DNA of 64,000 nucleotides from Hybos culiciformis (GCA_964007475.1 OZ023275.1:8246001-8310000); one strand, 5' to 3'. Positions 13,501 to 32,359 are shown, numbered from the stretch's first letter. The notes: generated by a model from the sequence alone, not told the origin. Made by a program: numbers and translations.

Positions 13501-16500
13501 CTACTCTTGACTTGTTATCCACACAAGTACATATAGTCATCATGGTTTTGCTAATATAATAAAAATCATTTGATCGGAAGACGTTAAACCAAACTTAAAT
13601 TATTTTCACCATAAAGATTGAAAGATCAAAGGTTGCATTTAGAACCTTTTTAAAATGAAGTAAAGATATAGAATCGATTTTAACTAGCCATAATTATTTA
13701 AATCAATACAGTTTAAAATCTGGAGCTTAAAAAAGGATTTTATTTATATTTCAAAATCCAATCCAACGTTAACATTTGATAAACTTATAACATAATATGT
13801 GTTAGTCAAAGTTAATATATTTTCATCTTGGTAAATGACCGAAGTGCAAAATTTGAACAACATTGCGAATATAAAATTTTAAAAAATTAGTAAATGAAAG
13901 TTTTATGACAAAAATATTGTTAAAAATATTATTATTAAAAATAATTTTTTTTTATTTCTTTTCACATTTTCACGCAGTCAATCTTCTTTTGAAAGACTAC
14001 AAATTAAAATGCTAGTCTTATATCTAGAAATGAAGTTGAAATCATTCCATATGAATTTTATTCCTTCCGGTTATTCTTGTTACTTTTTCACAGAAAACAA
14101 ATCCTCAAAATATTGTTATAAACGATAGAAACTTCTAAGTTACCCCGGCGGATCAAAAAAAAAGCACCACATTGTATTTTCAAATCCAACTTCATTAGCA
14201 AGCACAAATATCGCTTCCTTATAAAAGAAAACATAAATATAATAATAATAATAGCTAGATTCTAATAGCTAGATAATGTCTTTAATAAAATATATAATGT
14301 TACATTAATAAAAATAAATCGAAAAATAAGTTAATTATCAATATGCGGAAAATACCAAACTAACAACAGAAAAGAAGAGAGATATAATTAAAAAAAAAAA
14401 AAAAAACAATCAAATAAATATATTTTGTAAATAAAATATTAGAAGATATCTCAATTGAAACAATTTAAAATGCATTCTCAACAATAACTAGTCATTATAA
14501 AAATCATTATCTAAAGATTATAAATATATAAAAATAATTAAATAACAATAAAATAAATAATTAGTAAATTTTGAAAAAAATTAAAGAAAAAAATAGGAAA
14601 TATTATTTTAGCTAAAAGTACATATTTTGAAATTAAATTAAACATTACACACATTTGTTTAATTTTTTTATTAAATTATATAAAATATATATTATAAAGT
14701 ATCATTATAAATGATAGCAATATACATATTATAATGTAGAAAAATTTCTAAGTGTGTAAGTGTGCTTCAAATTTAAACAAAAATGTAATACAGAATTCTT
14801 AGAGTGTGATTTTAGAAAGAAAATTAAAAAATATTTAAATTATAATATTGTAGTACTAAAAACAGAGAAACAAAACCAATTCATTTCCCTTTCAAAAAAA
14901 AAGCATATAAGGAAAAAACATTAAAAATTAAATAGAAAATCCCTTTTGCACAACATTTTTACTTTTAAAGAATTTATAAAAAAAAAAAACTCTGGCAAGT
15001 TAGGCGGCAACCTTATATAATAAAATAATAAGCTATAATTATATATATATATTCAAGTTATTCACTAAAATATAGTTAAATAGTTTTTTTTTAAATTAAT
15101 ATTAATCAGTTGTGACACTTGTTTCCAAAAATTATATTGTTTTAATTTTTTTAAGTTTTAAAAATATGACAAAAAAAAAGAATTTTAAAAATAGGTGTCA
15201 AAATTTTATTTTCATCTAAAAAATAAATAGAACGATGTAATAATTTAAAGCTCGATTCATACAAGTTAGCGTTAAATTTGTACAACAATTAAATTTAATT
15301 TAATATCTGGTAAACACTTCCATTTTTAGATTCTTTTGGTTCAAAACTAAAAACTTTTACGAGTTATTTCCACATAATTTCAATACTCGTTGTAGTTGAA
15401 TAAAGCAGATCTGGAACACTATTAAGATTGAGATTAAAAATATTAATAATCTTTCAAATTAATATAATGTAAATCGTAACCATAAATAATTTATTTTATA
15501 TAATATATATTTTGTTTTTATATATAAATTACTTTCTTATGTCAGTCAAAATTCGCATATTTTCTCCTATATAGTTCAGATTTCAACAAAACATACGTAT
15601 AAATAGTAATAAATATAATAAAATGCAACTGGAATTTTTCTCGATGTTTTCTAATCACTCTCAATGGACAAATTTGAAAATCAGAAATATTTTACCCTTA
15701 TCCAGTTTAAATTTCATCAAAAAACGTTCCAGCTTATTGAGAGGAAATAGTGGACTTGACACACATATTAGACATTATATTCGTGCGTAAATTATCTATA
15801 TAAAATTAAATTAATTATTATAAATTATATTTAAAAATAATTATATTACAAAAAAAAAAATAACGAAAACAAACATTTAAGACAGGGTATTTTATTTTTA
15901 ATTAATTTACTAATTTATTATTAAAACATTATTTGAAATCGAGCTTTAAAAACAAAATAAAAATTAAAAGAAAATTTTTTTTTTTTGTTTTTTTTGTAAA
16001 AGAATTATAGTTAATGTTTTATAAGTTAAAAAAGTTTTGATTTTAGAATCAAAACAAAGAAAAAAAAAAAGAACTACTCAAACAGAACCAGAACCACCCA
16101 AATAATAAAAACTAAAAATAAAATACATAAATTAAATGAATATTATAGATTTCTATGTAATTCTTCAGTGTACCTATAAAAAAAAACTTATTAACTTAAA
16201 ACCTGTAGTATTGGTTGTTCCAATAAATGTATATTTTTTTATTAGTTTTCTTTCAATAATTAATAAATTAATACCAGATCTTGTTGATATTTAAACTATA
16301 TCATTTCAAAATAATTTTGTTTGATTTATACCTATATCATGTGTATCTATAAAATTATATCTATATATCTATAATCATATAATCATGATTTGTACATAAT
16401 CATTATGATTTATTTCTGTTTGCAAAATCCAAACAAACTAAACGAAACATCTTCAAACAGTCTTCAAATATTTTAAATATTTTTAATATTTAAATAGCAA

Positions 16501-19500
16501 AACTCTGCTTTCTAAGTTGAAACATTGACAATTATCTCTTGATAATAATTTCGCTTTCACTCACCCATCTGTAGTGTAACAAAAACTTAAATTTAATACT
16601 TAGTTCTGATAAATTTTTGTATTTCCAACTTACATATTTTTATCTAAGTTTCTCTTATGATCTGGAAAATTAATTTTACATAAGTATATAATATTGTTTC
16701 CGTAACCAACATCCTAAAACCTAAAATAAACCAAAATGTTCAATTTTACATTATAAAATAATTAAAGTTCAATGTACACAATAATACTCAAAATAAATAT
16801 AGTTATATTTGGAAAAAAATAAGTAAATATATATATATTTAAAGAATACATAAATATTATTACAATTATATTTATTATTATATTTATAATAAAAAAAAAA
16901 ACTTTTAAATCCATATAAACAAAAACAATATTTTTATTAAAAATTATATTTTTAAATTTATTTTCAAAAAAAAATTAAAAATAATAATAATAAAAAATAT
17001 ATATTTTTTGTTATTCATAATATTATTGAAAATCCTAAAAAAAAAAATAATATTTTTGTGATTATTAATAAAAAATATTCCTTCATGTACCTTTAACTTG
17101 AAACACACAAAATAATGAACATAATTATAAACAAAAACATAAATCAGATAAATACTATACAGTTGCAGAAACACAACATAATTACAATATTTTAAAAACA
17201 TAAGAAAACAATAAATTGAATAATATTTTTTTCCCTATAATATAATAATTATTATATGTATTATATTATTTAAAAAAGATCATGTTAAGAAAATGTCAAA
17301 AAAAAATCAAGAATGCGAAAATGAAAGACGTAAATGCTTTTTAATTTATATATTATTTAAAAATTTATCCCAATATTAGATAAATAATACAATAGTTACT
17401 TCATTTTAAGTGTTCAGCGAAAATCTATTTAAAATTTATTATTTGATATAAATTAAGAATTTTAACGATCAAATAACAATTAAAGTTGATAAAGAATATT
17501 ACCTTCATTACTTGAATAATAACTATTTAAAACATAATTAATTCAAATTAATAATTAAAATTAGAAAAATCCCAATTGACTAACTTTTATTTAAATTAAT
17601 TTTTGCAATGAGCATTACGTCTGTATTTAACCATAATTAACAATTGAAGACAAGTACACATTTAACTAGGCTTAGGATTTAGTAATCCTAAAATATCGAT
17701 TTATAAGATTTCAAAAAGAATGGCATCGATTTTTAAGCATTTACAATTTTACATACATATTTATTTTTGCATAAATGCGCGAGCATCTACATAATTATAT
17801 ATTTTAATACTTTCGAATATAAAATATTTTATTATATTAGAAACAATGTTTAATCTTTTTTAAAAAATTCAGTCATATTTTTCATGCCTCAATTATATTT
17901 CTCTTTGTACGATATTTAATATTTTCAACTTCTTTTATACTTTATTCATAGTATATGATGTTATAAAATTTTAAAAACTAACTAATCGGTGATAAGAGTT
18001 CAATTTTTCTATTTATAAAATAAATACAAATAACCTCCGAATAGCACGGTCATTAGGTTCCTTAATTAATTCCGTGTTATCAAAATTGATGTTATACGAA
18101 ACAAAGTAGTAGGTTTCAGAAAATTAATAAAATGTACAAAAAAAATTTTGGATCTCCCAAATGCAAACATAATGTATTACATATATGAATTTATTCGAAC
18201 TTATAGTTTTCAACTTTTTTTTTTTTGTAGAATAAACTACTATTATACAAATTTTAGAGGATATTTTTACAAATTCTTGACATATTTTCAAATCGTGAAA
18301 CAGTCTTATAATATGTTGAATAACAATTTTATTCAATTTTATCTCATCGTTCTACAACGAAACTCAGCTGTAAGATACCATCTTAGAAGACCGTTGCTTG
18401 TTATATTCCGAGATTTATTCTTTTTCATATTTTTCATTTAAATTGCATATTTTATGTTGACAAAATACAAGTGCATTTTCAATGGATAATAATCCTAAGC
18501 CTATTATTTACAACAATATACTAATATTATTATTATTATTAAAAAAAAAAAAAAAAGAATTAAAACTCATTTAAATTATATGAACAATTTTCAAATAAAA
18601 AATATTCAAAATATTATAAATTTATTGATAAAATTAAAATGATATGAATTAAAAAAAAAAAAATTTAAATAATAAAAAAAATAAATAAAGAGATAACGAT
18701 AGATCAAAATATAAAATTATAAAATTATATTACTATATTATTATTATTATTATGTACTTAGATAAATGGGATTATAAAATATATTAAACAAAATATTGTA
18801 TGAAATATAAAAAAAAAAGAATACTTTGAGAAAATAAAGATAACCATTTTTATAATGGAAAATATTAAGAGTATAAAAAAAAACCTAATTGTTATTTTAT
18901 TAATATTCAATTACAGGAAAATGTGAATTTTTTTTATCAATAAATGATGCAAATATGGGAAACCTCTAATTGAAAATAAATATTTAGCAAAACAGTGTAC
19001 GTAGGTTTGGGTATAATGACAAACTTAAATGAATGTTTGTTTTTAAAAGTATTACTTGTTTTTAAACGTTTTGAAATCAAAATGTTTCAATGAAAATTAT
19101 ACATTCAGAAAAGACAATATGATCGTAGCTAAAAAATATTTCGAATAACTATTAATTAAGAAGTAGTATATTTATTACAGATTAATTTTTTAAAATGTAC
19201 ATATATGTCAATATTAAATTATTTTAACAATATTTAAGAATCACTCTCCTATGATGGTTTCATATTTTGAAACCTTTTGTAAAGTAAAATGTTTATAATA
19301 AACTCTAACTCAAAATATCTTTATCTCTTACAAAAATCTTTATCTCTTATAAAAATCTTTAGATATCTCTTACAAAAAAGAATAAAATTATAAAATTGAA
19401 TTGAATTGAATTATACAATGTTTTTGTTAACAAATGATTACAATAAATATGAGATTTATGGAATTAAATATGAAAAAAACGTTTTAAAGAATAAACAAAC

Positions 19501-19760
19501 ATAAATATTTATATTTTGGAGAATCATAAATATTGGGGTTTTCAAACAAAATATATAATATTTTTAAAAATTTGCAATTATTTACTACGATCATAAAATT
19601 CTGAAAGAAACGCTTTTTTTATCTTATCAAAATCAAACGAATTAAAGAAAATCGATTAAAACTTAAAATTCATTGATTAAATTTCTTGTGAACAAAAATT
19701 ACAAATCCAGTATTATTTCGAACTTTAAACAAGAAATAAACAAAAATAAATTCTAAAAAA
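10510..19760. other. 9 kb AT-rich gene desert between neo-calmodulin and alkaline phosphatase 1
   Basis: The first few hundred bases should be neo-calmodulin 3' UTR. Beyond that I found no exon with family similarity and no tRNA, rRNA or transposase. The region is mostly A/T runs and AT microsatellites. Reading frames such as 16944-17201 and 18148-18441 are rich in Phe, Ile, Tyr, Asn and Lys, as expected from random AT-rich DNA. A small ~20-bp tandem repeat lies at 19318-19378. A distal enhancer or long non-coding RNA cannot be excluded from sequence alone. Confidence 0.6.
19318..19378 (+). repeat. Short tandem repeat, about three ~20-bp units
   Basis: The unit TCTTTATCTCTTACAAAAA repeats about three times with small changes (TTACAAAAA, TTATAAAAA, then AGATATCTCTTACAAAAA). 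It lies about 380 bases upstream of the alkaline phosphatase 1 start codon. Confidence 0.6.
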
Positions 19761-22003
19761 ATGAGAGTTTTAAAAAATTTACTAAAGTTATTATCACTAT
19801 TGATTATTATTTGTTTTGCGACCTCAAGTCCACATGTTGATCCATATCACCCTCGAATCTCAAGCCGTTCAATGAAATCAACTCAATTTAATGATATAGA
19901 GAAAGAAACTGACTACTGGCTTAAACTTGGGAAAGATTTTGTTAAAAAACAAATTGGACTTAAGTATAATATGAAAAAAGCAAAAAATATTATTTATTTT
20001 GTGGGAGATGGAATGTCGTTAACTACGTTAGCGGCAAGTCGTCTACTTCTTGGCGATGAAAATAAATCATTATTTTTTGAAAGTTTTGAACATACAGGTC
20101 TGGCAAAAACCTATTGTATTGATAGAATTGTTCCTGATTCGGCTTGCACTTCAACTGCGTAAGAAAAACTACTTTTTTTTTTAGCCTAAAAATTGAAAAT
20201 TATAACACATATGTGAAGAAGCTCACGATTAGTTTCAACATAAATCAAAAGGGTAATGAACGACTTATTTCTTTTTTTAGATATCTTAGTGGCGTTAAAG
20301 GAATGTACGGAACAATTGGTTTCAACGGAGGTATCAAACGTAAAAATTGTGATGATACATTGGACAAAAATAAATATACTCAATCTATCGCAAAATTGGC
20401 TCAAGATAACAATATGGCAACAGGTTTTGTGACAACTACTAGAGTCACTCACGCAACGCCTGCAGGTAAAAATCGTTTTAATATTAATTCTGCTATCGCA
20501 AATTATAATATTAATATATTTAAATTGGAGAGAGACAGAGTTATTATAGTCGCTGAAATAACATTGAATTTAATTTTAAGAACGAATACCACAAAATTTA
20601 ATTTTTTAAATTTCCATTTCAATTAATACTGTTTCTAGCCTCGCAAATCGTTTATAATTAAAAAAATGTTATTATTCTATCTTATTTTTCCCCAAAAAAA
20701 ATTTCAGGTCTATACGCTCACGTAACCGACAGGAATTGGGAAAATGATGATGAAGTTAAAAAATCTTGCGGAACGAATAGAACTATTGATGATATTGCTA
20801 TTCAACTAATTCATTCAAAAGTTGGTGAAAATTTTAGAGTAATATTCGGAGGAGGTCGACAAGAATTTCATGACCAGAAAAAGGACACTGAACAAAATAA
20901 ACCAGGATTACGTAAGGACGGTCGCAACTTAATTGAAGAATGGCAATATATTGCTCAGGTGAAAAAAGAAAATGCAAAATATATCTATACAAAACAACAA
21001 TTAGAAGATTTAAAAGTTGATGAAATCGATAAAGTTATGGGTTTATTTAATTATGATCATATGCCTTATCGTATGGAAATGGACACCGCCTTGATGCCGT
21101 CTTTAGCAGATATGACGAAAAAGGCAGTTGAAGTGTTGAAGTCAAAAGGCAAGGAAAATGGGTTTTTCTTATTTGTGGAAGGTGGGAAAATTGATTTAGC
21201 TCATCATAATGTTCGAGCCAAATTAGCTTTTAATGAAACCCTTGAACTTGCTAAAGCCGTTCAAATGGCTAAAGAAATGACCAATGATGAGGATACTTTA
21301 ATTGTAGTTACTTCAGATCATTCACACACAATGACAATTTCCGGCAATGCAGTAAGTTTTTTATAAATTACAATTTACATTTTTTTTTATCAAAATGCTT
21401 TCAATTTACTTCACAATAACTTTATTTTTGAAGTATAGGTATTTATAATGTAGTTATCATTATGTAAAACATCAAAAATTATCTAATCTTTCTTTACAAA
21501 AAAAAAACGGAATATATAGCTACATTTCACTCGTGAGGCAGAAAGCAATTGATAATAATTATGCTTGAATTTTTTTAGCCACGAAATAACGATATTTTTG
21601 GAACAACTGGAGAAATTGCAAAAGATGGATTTGAATATAGAACATTGAGCTATGGCAATGGAAAAGCATTTTCAGACTATCATAATGAAAAAATTAACAG
21701 ACGGGGTGATCCAAAAGAAGTTGATGTGAAAGAAGCAAAAGCTGAATTTCCGTCAACTATAAAAAAAGTATTAAAAATTATTTGTTTTATTTTATTTATA
21801 ATAAAAGCATAACAATAAATTTGAATATAATCTATTTCAAGGGGGTTGAAACACATGGTGGTGATGACGTTGCCGTGTATGCTAATGGACCTTGGTCGCA
21901 CCTTTTTACTGGAGTTTATGAACAAAATGTCATTCCTCATTTGATTTGTTATGCAGCTTGCTGTGGAAAATACTTGAAATCTTGTGATGCAATACAAAAG
22001 TAA
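19761..22003 (+). CDS. Alkaline phosphatase 1 (secreted type), five exons, 525 aa
   Basis: This is a metal-dependent phosphomonoesterase of the alkaline phosphatase family. Exons are 19761-20158, 20281-20465, 20708-21351, 21579-21767 and 21842-22003, with consistent phases. Residues 1-22 form a clear signal peptide (hydrophobic core [14 protein letters not shown]). Visible family motifs include the metal site VGDGMS (Asp83), the nucleophile motif PDSACTSTA (Ser127), RVTHATPAG, the Mg/Zn motif [20 protein letters not shown] and [11 protein letters not shown]. The usual IDHGHH is IDLAHH: the first His is Leu, while the Asp and the last His, which I recall as the metal ligands, are kept. The C-terminus ends in a Cys/Lys-rich segment without the hydrophobic tail typical of GPI-anchored insect alkaline phosphatases, so I infer a secreted enzyme. 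A polyadenylation signal lies at 22069. It sits in tandem with a second family member 1.4 kb downstream. Confidence 0.93.
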
Positions 22004-23445
22004 TACTTCAATACAGATTTCGGAACTATTTAATTTTGTGGTTACTCTTGTAAATTTTATAACCTTGGAATAAAAACTACTTTATGGAAATAAATATCAA
22101 AATAATTATACTTGTTTATTTAATTAAGAACTTTCAAGCTAAAAAGTTTTGTTTAGAAAACTTGTACGTACATTTATATTTATTTATTATACAAAAAACT
22201 CAAAAAGGTAGAAAAATTTTTAAATATACCGATGTATTTAGAAAAATTCTAGTTAACACAGTTTTAATCCGGTGAAAAAAAACCAATATTCTGTCCTAGA
22301 CTATCACTATGATGATTATTTTTAACTTTATTCAATCGCAATGTTACTTCGAATCTGTTCTGTTTTGAATTTATATATCTTCAGATTAAAGTAAAATGGA
22401 TTCACCTTTTAAAATTAAAAACATAAATTAACTTAGGATGTCCGTATTCGCGATACTAAGTAGCTGTTCCTAAGAAAAAAGTGTGAGCTCAAAGTTGAAA
22501 TGGATTTCCTGCTCTTATCATTTTTAATTGTTTTTTTTTTTAATAATTATTGATTATCGGACATTATTACTTAAATTAAAAATATAAATTTCAATTGAAA
22601 GCTCTTAAGCTCACAAAATTCCCCTAATTAAATATTATTTAATATTTAAAATAAGTTATGGACTGCGGAAGGTATAAAAAAAGATTATTCAAGTAAAGTT
22701 TTGTTTGCTATTTTCGTCGAGAGATGATCTTAAACTAGATAAAATTAGAAAAAATATTTTAATTCTATCTTCCTAGCTCTTCAAATAATTTCAGATAGAC
22801 TACCAAAATAATTTTTCAAACTATTCGGAAAAGTAATAATAAAGCAACAAATAAATGAGGATATATAATACATACAGCATACATCCGAACCCAGGGTATT
22901 ATAGAAATAAAATCTTAAACAAATTGCAAGTAAATATTTTATATAAGATCTCCGCAACTTTTTCCAGTTTCGTAACCAACGCACGAGTATAGTAATGTAA
23001 TAAACATTTTTAGAACATCCATTATTTTTATTCTTGTACTATAAAGTCTGTTTAAATATCTCAGAATATCAAGAACTTTTTCTCAATTTATAAAATTTAT
23101 CATTAATTTCGCGATTATAATGTATAACCACCCTAATTTAATAAGTAATCCCCAAACAACCTTTAGAAAAACAAACTTTCATAAGCGTATATAAATAATT
23201 TATTACTTCTTAAGCATACTTGAAATTCCAATTGAAGCTTTAATTCCATTAATCCTGAATTGTTTGTACAATTTAATAATTGGTTTCTTATCAAGAGATT
23301 TATAAATTTATAGAAAAAAAAAACCTTATTGATAAAAATATACATTATATGAATTGATAAAGTTTTTAAAGTGCACTATCCCAAATATTATTTCAGTTCA
23401 AGTTGATTATTTGACAGGTTTAGGAAGGAAATAAATATTTTAAAA
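22004..23445. other. Spacer between the two alkaline phosphatase genes
   Basis: This contains the 3' UTR of the first gene (AATAAA at 22069-22074) and the presumptive promoter of the second. I see no extra exon, remnant alkaline phosphatase sequence or repeat in it. Confidence 0.6.
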
Positions 23446-25540
23446 ATGTTAATCTTATATGTTTATTTAATTATGATTTTGTGTGCTGTGACTTCGAAAG
23501 CTGACAATGGTAATAATAAGTTAATATAATGTATATAATATAATAAAAAATAATAAAAGCCTTTATAATCATTCTTCGTCTTATTCAGATCAATTTTCTG
23601 AAAAACCCTGTTGAATTAGTAAAAATTGTTATATACTTGAGATTTTAAAGCTGTTTTTGAAAATATTTTTTATTCATAGATTAAATAATGGTCTCCTATA
23701 ATATTACTAATGCTAATTTACTTTACTTCATTTGCCGGTCTTTAAAAAAATTCTGAATATAATCTAAATTAGTTTTTATTTCCAAATAATTTTTTTTTTA
23801 CGAATGTAGAACCAATTAATATCCGTGATACTTTAATTAATTTTTTGGATCAAATACAAAATTTATGGTTTAAATGTTTAATTACAAAATCGAATTAAAT
23901 GTTTTGAAATACCAGGAAAATCTTAGAAATTAATTTGATATTTCTTTTTTTAAATAATTTCAGAACCCAAGGGTTATCATCATCCGTTTTTGGAATCCTC
24001 TTCTATAGATATTAAATCAATCGAATTAGACCCGAAATACTGGATTAATATTGGTCAACAGAATATTAAAGAAAAAATTAAAAGAAAATTAAATATAAAT
24101 ACAGCTAAAAACGTAATTTTTTTTCTTGGCGATGGTATGGGAATGCACACAGTGACAGCAACACGGCAATTCGTTGATGATATCTCATATCAATTATCAT
24201 TTGAAAAATTTCCTTATTTGGGTTTATCAAAAACATACTGTGTCGACAAACAAGTTGCAGATAGTGCTTGTTCAGCTACAGCCTATTTGTGTGGCGTTAA
24301 AGGTAATTATAAAACGATTGGTGTCAATGGAAAAATACTTGCAAATAGCTGTAATCAAGATAGTAATAAGGAAAATCATGTTGAAAGTATTGCAAAATGG
24401 GCCCAAAATGCGAAAAAATCAACTGGTATAGTTACAACAACCAGAGTAACACATGCATCTCCAGCCGGAATGTATGCTCATATTTCAAACCGCGATTGGG
24501 AATGTGATTCGTGGATCGAAAGAGAATCGAAATGTGATACAGCAAAGAATCAGGATATAGCCCAGCAATTGATTAATTCAGAAGTGGGGAAAAAATTGAA
24601 AGTGATTTTAGGGGGAGGTAGATCAATGTTCTTAGACAAATCACTGAAAGATGAAGAAGGTGTTAAAGGGTTGAGAAAAGATGGTCGCAACCTTATCAAC
24701 GAATGGTTGGAAGAAAGAAGTAAAAATGGAGAAGCTCAATATGTTTGGAACCGAAAAGATCTTCTAGATGTTGATACTTTAAAAATTGATTATCTTCTGG
24801 GCTTGACAAGTCCTGATCATTGTCCGTACAGTGGTGATATCAAGCGTTTCGGTTTGGAAAAAGCTCAGCCCACTTTAACTGAAATGATGAAGGTAGCTTT
24901 AAAAATTGTTCAAAAGGATCCCAATGGATATTTTCTTTTCATTGAAGGTGGGCGTATTGATCACGCTCATCATGATGTTAAAGCTCGAAAGGCACTAGAA
25001 GATACTGAAGAATTTGCTAATGCTATTGAATTAGCAAGAAATTTAACTTCTGAAGAAGATACATTGATTGTTGTGACAGCGGATCATTCTCATACATTAA
25101 CAGTTAACGGATATCCGGTGAGTTTTTTGTTTAAATTCAGTTTTTCGTAAAGCCATTTTTCACTTAGCATAGTCAACTAAATGAATAATTAAAATTATTT
25201 ACAGAAAAGAGGATCAGATATATTAGGACTTAGTGGTGGCACTGATGACTATAAGCTACCGTACACAGCGATTTCGTATGCAAATGGACGAGGACATTAC
25301 AAAGCTTTCCCAAAAGATTCAAACACTAGACGTGACATTACAAACGATGATTTTAGTGATCCTGATTACGAATATCCAGGCACAGTTCCTTTAGATATGG
25401 AAACACATGGCGGCGAAGATGTTGGTATATTTGCATCTGGACCCTTTGCCCATTTGTTTGATGGAAATTATGAACAAAGTAATATCCCTATGTTAATGGC
25501 ATATGCCACAAAAATAGGACCTTATGCTAATGAAAAATAA
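23446..25540 (+). CDS. Alkaline phosphatase 2 (secreted type), three exons, 517 aa
   Basis: Second member of the tandem pair. Exons are 23446-23509, 23964-25117 and 25205-25540. The first exon encodes a signal peptide (MLILYVYLIMILCAVTSKAD). All recognisable catalytic motifs are intact: FFLGDGMGMHT (Asp78), ADSACSATAY (Ser122 nucleophile), RVTHASPAG, EGGRIDHAHHD, VTADHSHT and ETHGGEDVGIF. Unlike its neighbour it keeps the full IDHAHH sequence. It also ends in a hydrophilic segment (YATKIGPYANEK) with no GPI-attachment tail, so it is probably secreted. One intron, after the Pro/Ala codon just before the RGSDI or RNNDI segment, is at the same place in both genes; two further introns of gene 1 are missing here. 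A polyadenylation signal AATAAA occurs 13 bases after the stop codon. Confidence 0.94.
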
Positions 25541-27334
25541 AACTGATTTACTAATAAATATAAAAAGTTATTTCATTTATCAGAAAAAATTTTGATACGA
25601 ACTATAAATCGTTTTTGTAAAATATGTTATGGTAATGGCTTACTAAAAATTTAGTTTTAAGGAAAATATGGCTCCGTGAATTATCGCATAATGTCATATC
25701 ACATAATTTTTCAAATGACTTATCGCATAAATTTTTTTAATGAGATAATTCATTTAAAAACGAAATAGCACATAAATTGAAAAATGAATTATCTCATAAA
25801 AAATTATTTTTATGTGATAATTCATTTTAAAATGAATTAGTACATAAATTAAAAAATGAATTATCTCATAAAAAAATTCGAACGAAAATTTTATGCACTA
25901 ATTCATTTTGAAGTGAATTATCACATAAAAATTATTTTTCGCTATTTATGCACTAATTCGTTTGAAAATGAAATAGCATATAAATTTATATTTTCATATT
26001 TTATGAGCTAATTCATTTTAAAATGAATTAGTGCATAAAAACATATAAAAAATACGAATTATCACATAAAAATTGGTTTGTATGAGATTAGACACTAATT
26101 CATTTAAAACGCATTATCGGATAAGCTTACGAAAAGCGCCTACCTTCGATTGTTCTGAAATATTGCCCTATTTTATTTGGAAAAGGCAAAATTTGCAAAC
26201 ATTGCAAACATACAATTTTTTTTCTGTATACTATGCTGCTCTTAAAAGAAAAAAATGTTTTCCTTCTTTTCAGAAAAGGAAGAAAAAAATATTTTTCTGA
26301 TTGTTTATTTTTTTTTTCGGAAAAGAATTCTGAATATTTTTTTTTTACTCTGAGAGAAAAAAATAGAATTCCTAAAAAGTATTTTTAAAAGGAAATAAAT
26401 TTCAGGAGAACTATTTTTGAAAAAGATGAAAAAATAAATCTCCGAAATTAAATTTCAGGGAAGGAAAAAGAATGAAATTGAAAAATTCAGGAGGGATATT
26501 TTACATACCCTGCTTTAAAGACTTTTCTTTAATATGATTTTAAAATTTAATTCAATAATTAAAATTTTCTAAAAATCATGACTCATTTTCCATTATTAAG
26601 GTATTAAGAGTAGTGTACCTTAGCTTACTATGTACAATTTCTTAAATGTGATTAAAGTTGAAATTATGATTAAAAATTTTATTTGTATTTTTTCAAAATA
26701 TTAATATTAAAATCTATTCTTGTCGATTATGTTCTTTTAACAAACTCTTCAGTTGAACCAATACCTTAAAAATGTTTATTGAGAATCAATAAACTCCTTT
26801 TTTCGGAAACATCAATCACCAATTTATTTCTTATTTATTAATAAGTACATTCTTAGAAAAATTTTTGAAGAAATCTTTGCAGTTTATTACTTTAATCTAA
26901 TGTTGAATATATTAAGAAATACATTTATAATTTTATACGATCCATAACCATTGTAGTTGGATCACTATCCTATTGCAATACTCTGAATATAAATAACAGG
27001 TTAGTTTAAATGCAATTAATTGTATTAATAATATATATTTATTTTTTAGGTACACAGTCATATGACAATAAAATACTTATGTTATTTTTTTTATATAATT
27101 ATATTTCTATAACTGAATTATAAACTTTTATTTCTACTAATATTATCGTTGAACATAATGTCTATTACATTCAAGAAGGTTCAGCACTGTTTTAAGAATA
27201 CATCCTAAAAATTATAATAAACACGAACTGAAGAAATCCCATGTTTTATTTTATTGATTAAAAATAAAACAATAATAAAATATAAATGACCTATTAAAAT
27301 ATAAATTTAAAAAAAAACACACCAAATTCACTTT
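25541..27334. other. Convergent intergenic region between alkaline phosphatase 2 and SMC3
   Basis: This holds both 3' ends: AATAAA at 25553-25558 for the phosphatase and AATAAA on the minus strand at 27245-27250 for SMC3. The main feature is the foldback array at 25675-26125. The rest is AT-rich with no coding evidence. Confidence 0.65.
25675..26125. repeat. Foldback array of alternating inverted units
   Basis: The words TTATCTCATAAA, TTATCACATAAA and TTAGTGCATAAA, and their reverse complements, alternate about every 30-40 bases across 450 bases. They are joined by palindromic linkers such as TTCATTTTAAAATGAA. Almost any segment can pair with a neighbour, so a single strand could form a series of hairpins. 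The ends contain related sequences in opposite orientation (ATTATCGCATAAT on the left, CGCATTATCGGATAA on the right). There is no coding capacity. I interpret it as a non-autonomous foldback element or a palindromic satellite block. Confidence 0.7.

Positions 27335-32359
<5,025 letters not shown>

Noticed and set aside
16944..18441. Several open frames in the 9 kb gene desert
   Set aside because: Their proteins are almost entirely Phe/Ile/Tyr/Asn/Lys, the outcome of random AT-rich DNA, with no motif or splice support.
20144..20626. A separate gene overlapping alkaline phosphatase 1 exon 2
   Set aside because: This frame is exon 2 read through both flanking introns; the real boundaries are at 20281 and 20465.
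25675..26125. A CRISPR-like array
   Set aside because: Units alternate in orientation and spacers are not unique; the host is a eukaryote.
26073..26300. A 75-codon frame beginning in the foldback array
   Set aside because: It starts inside repeat sequence and runs into A/T-rich DNA with no family resemblance.
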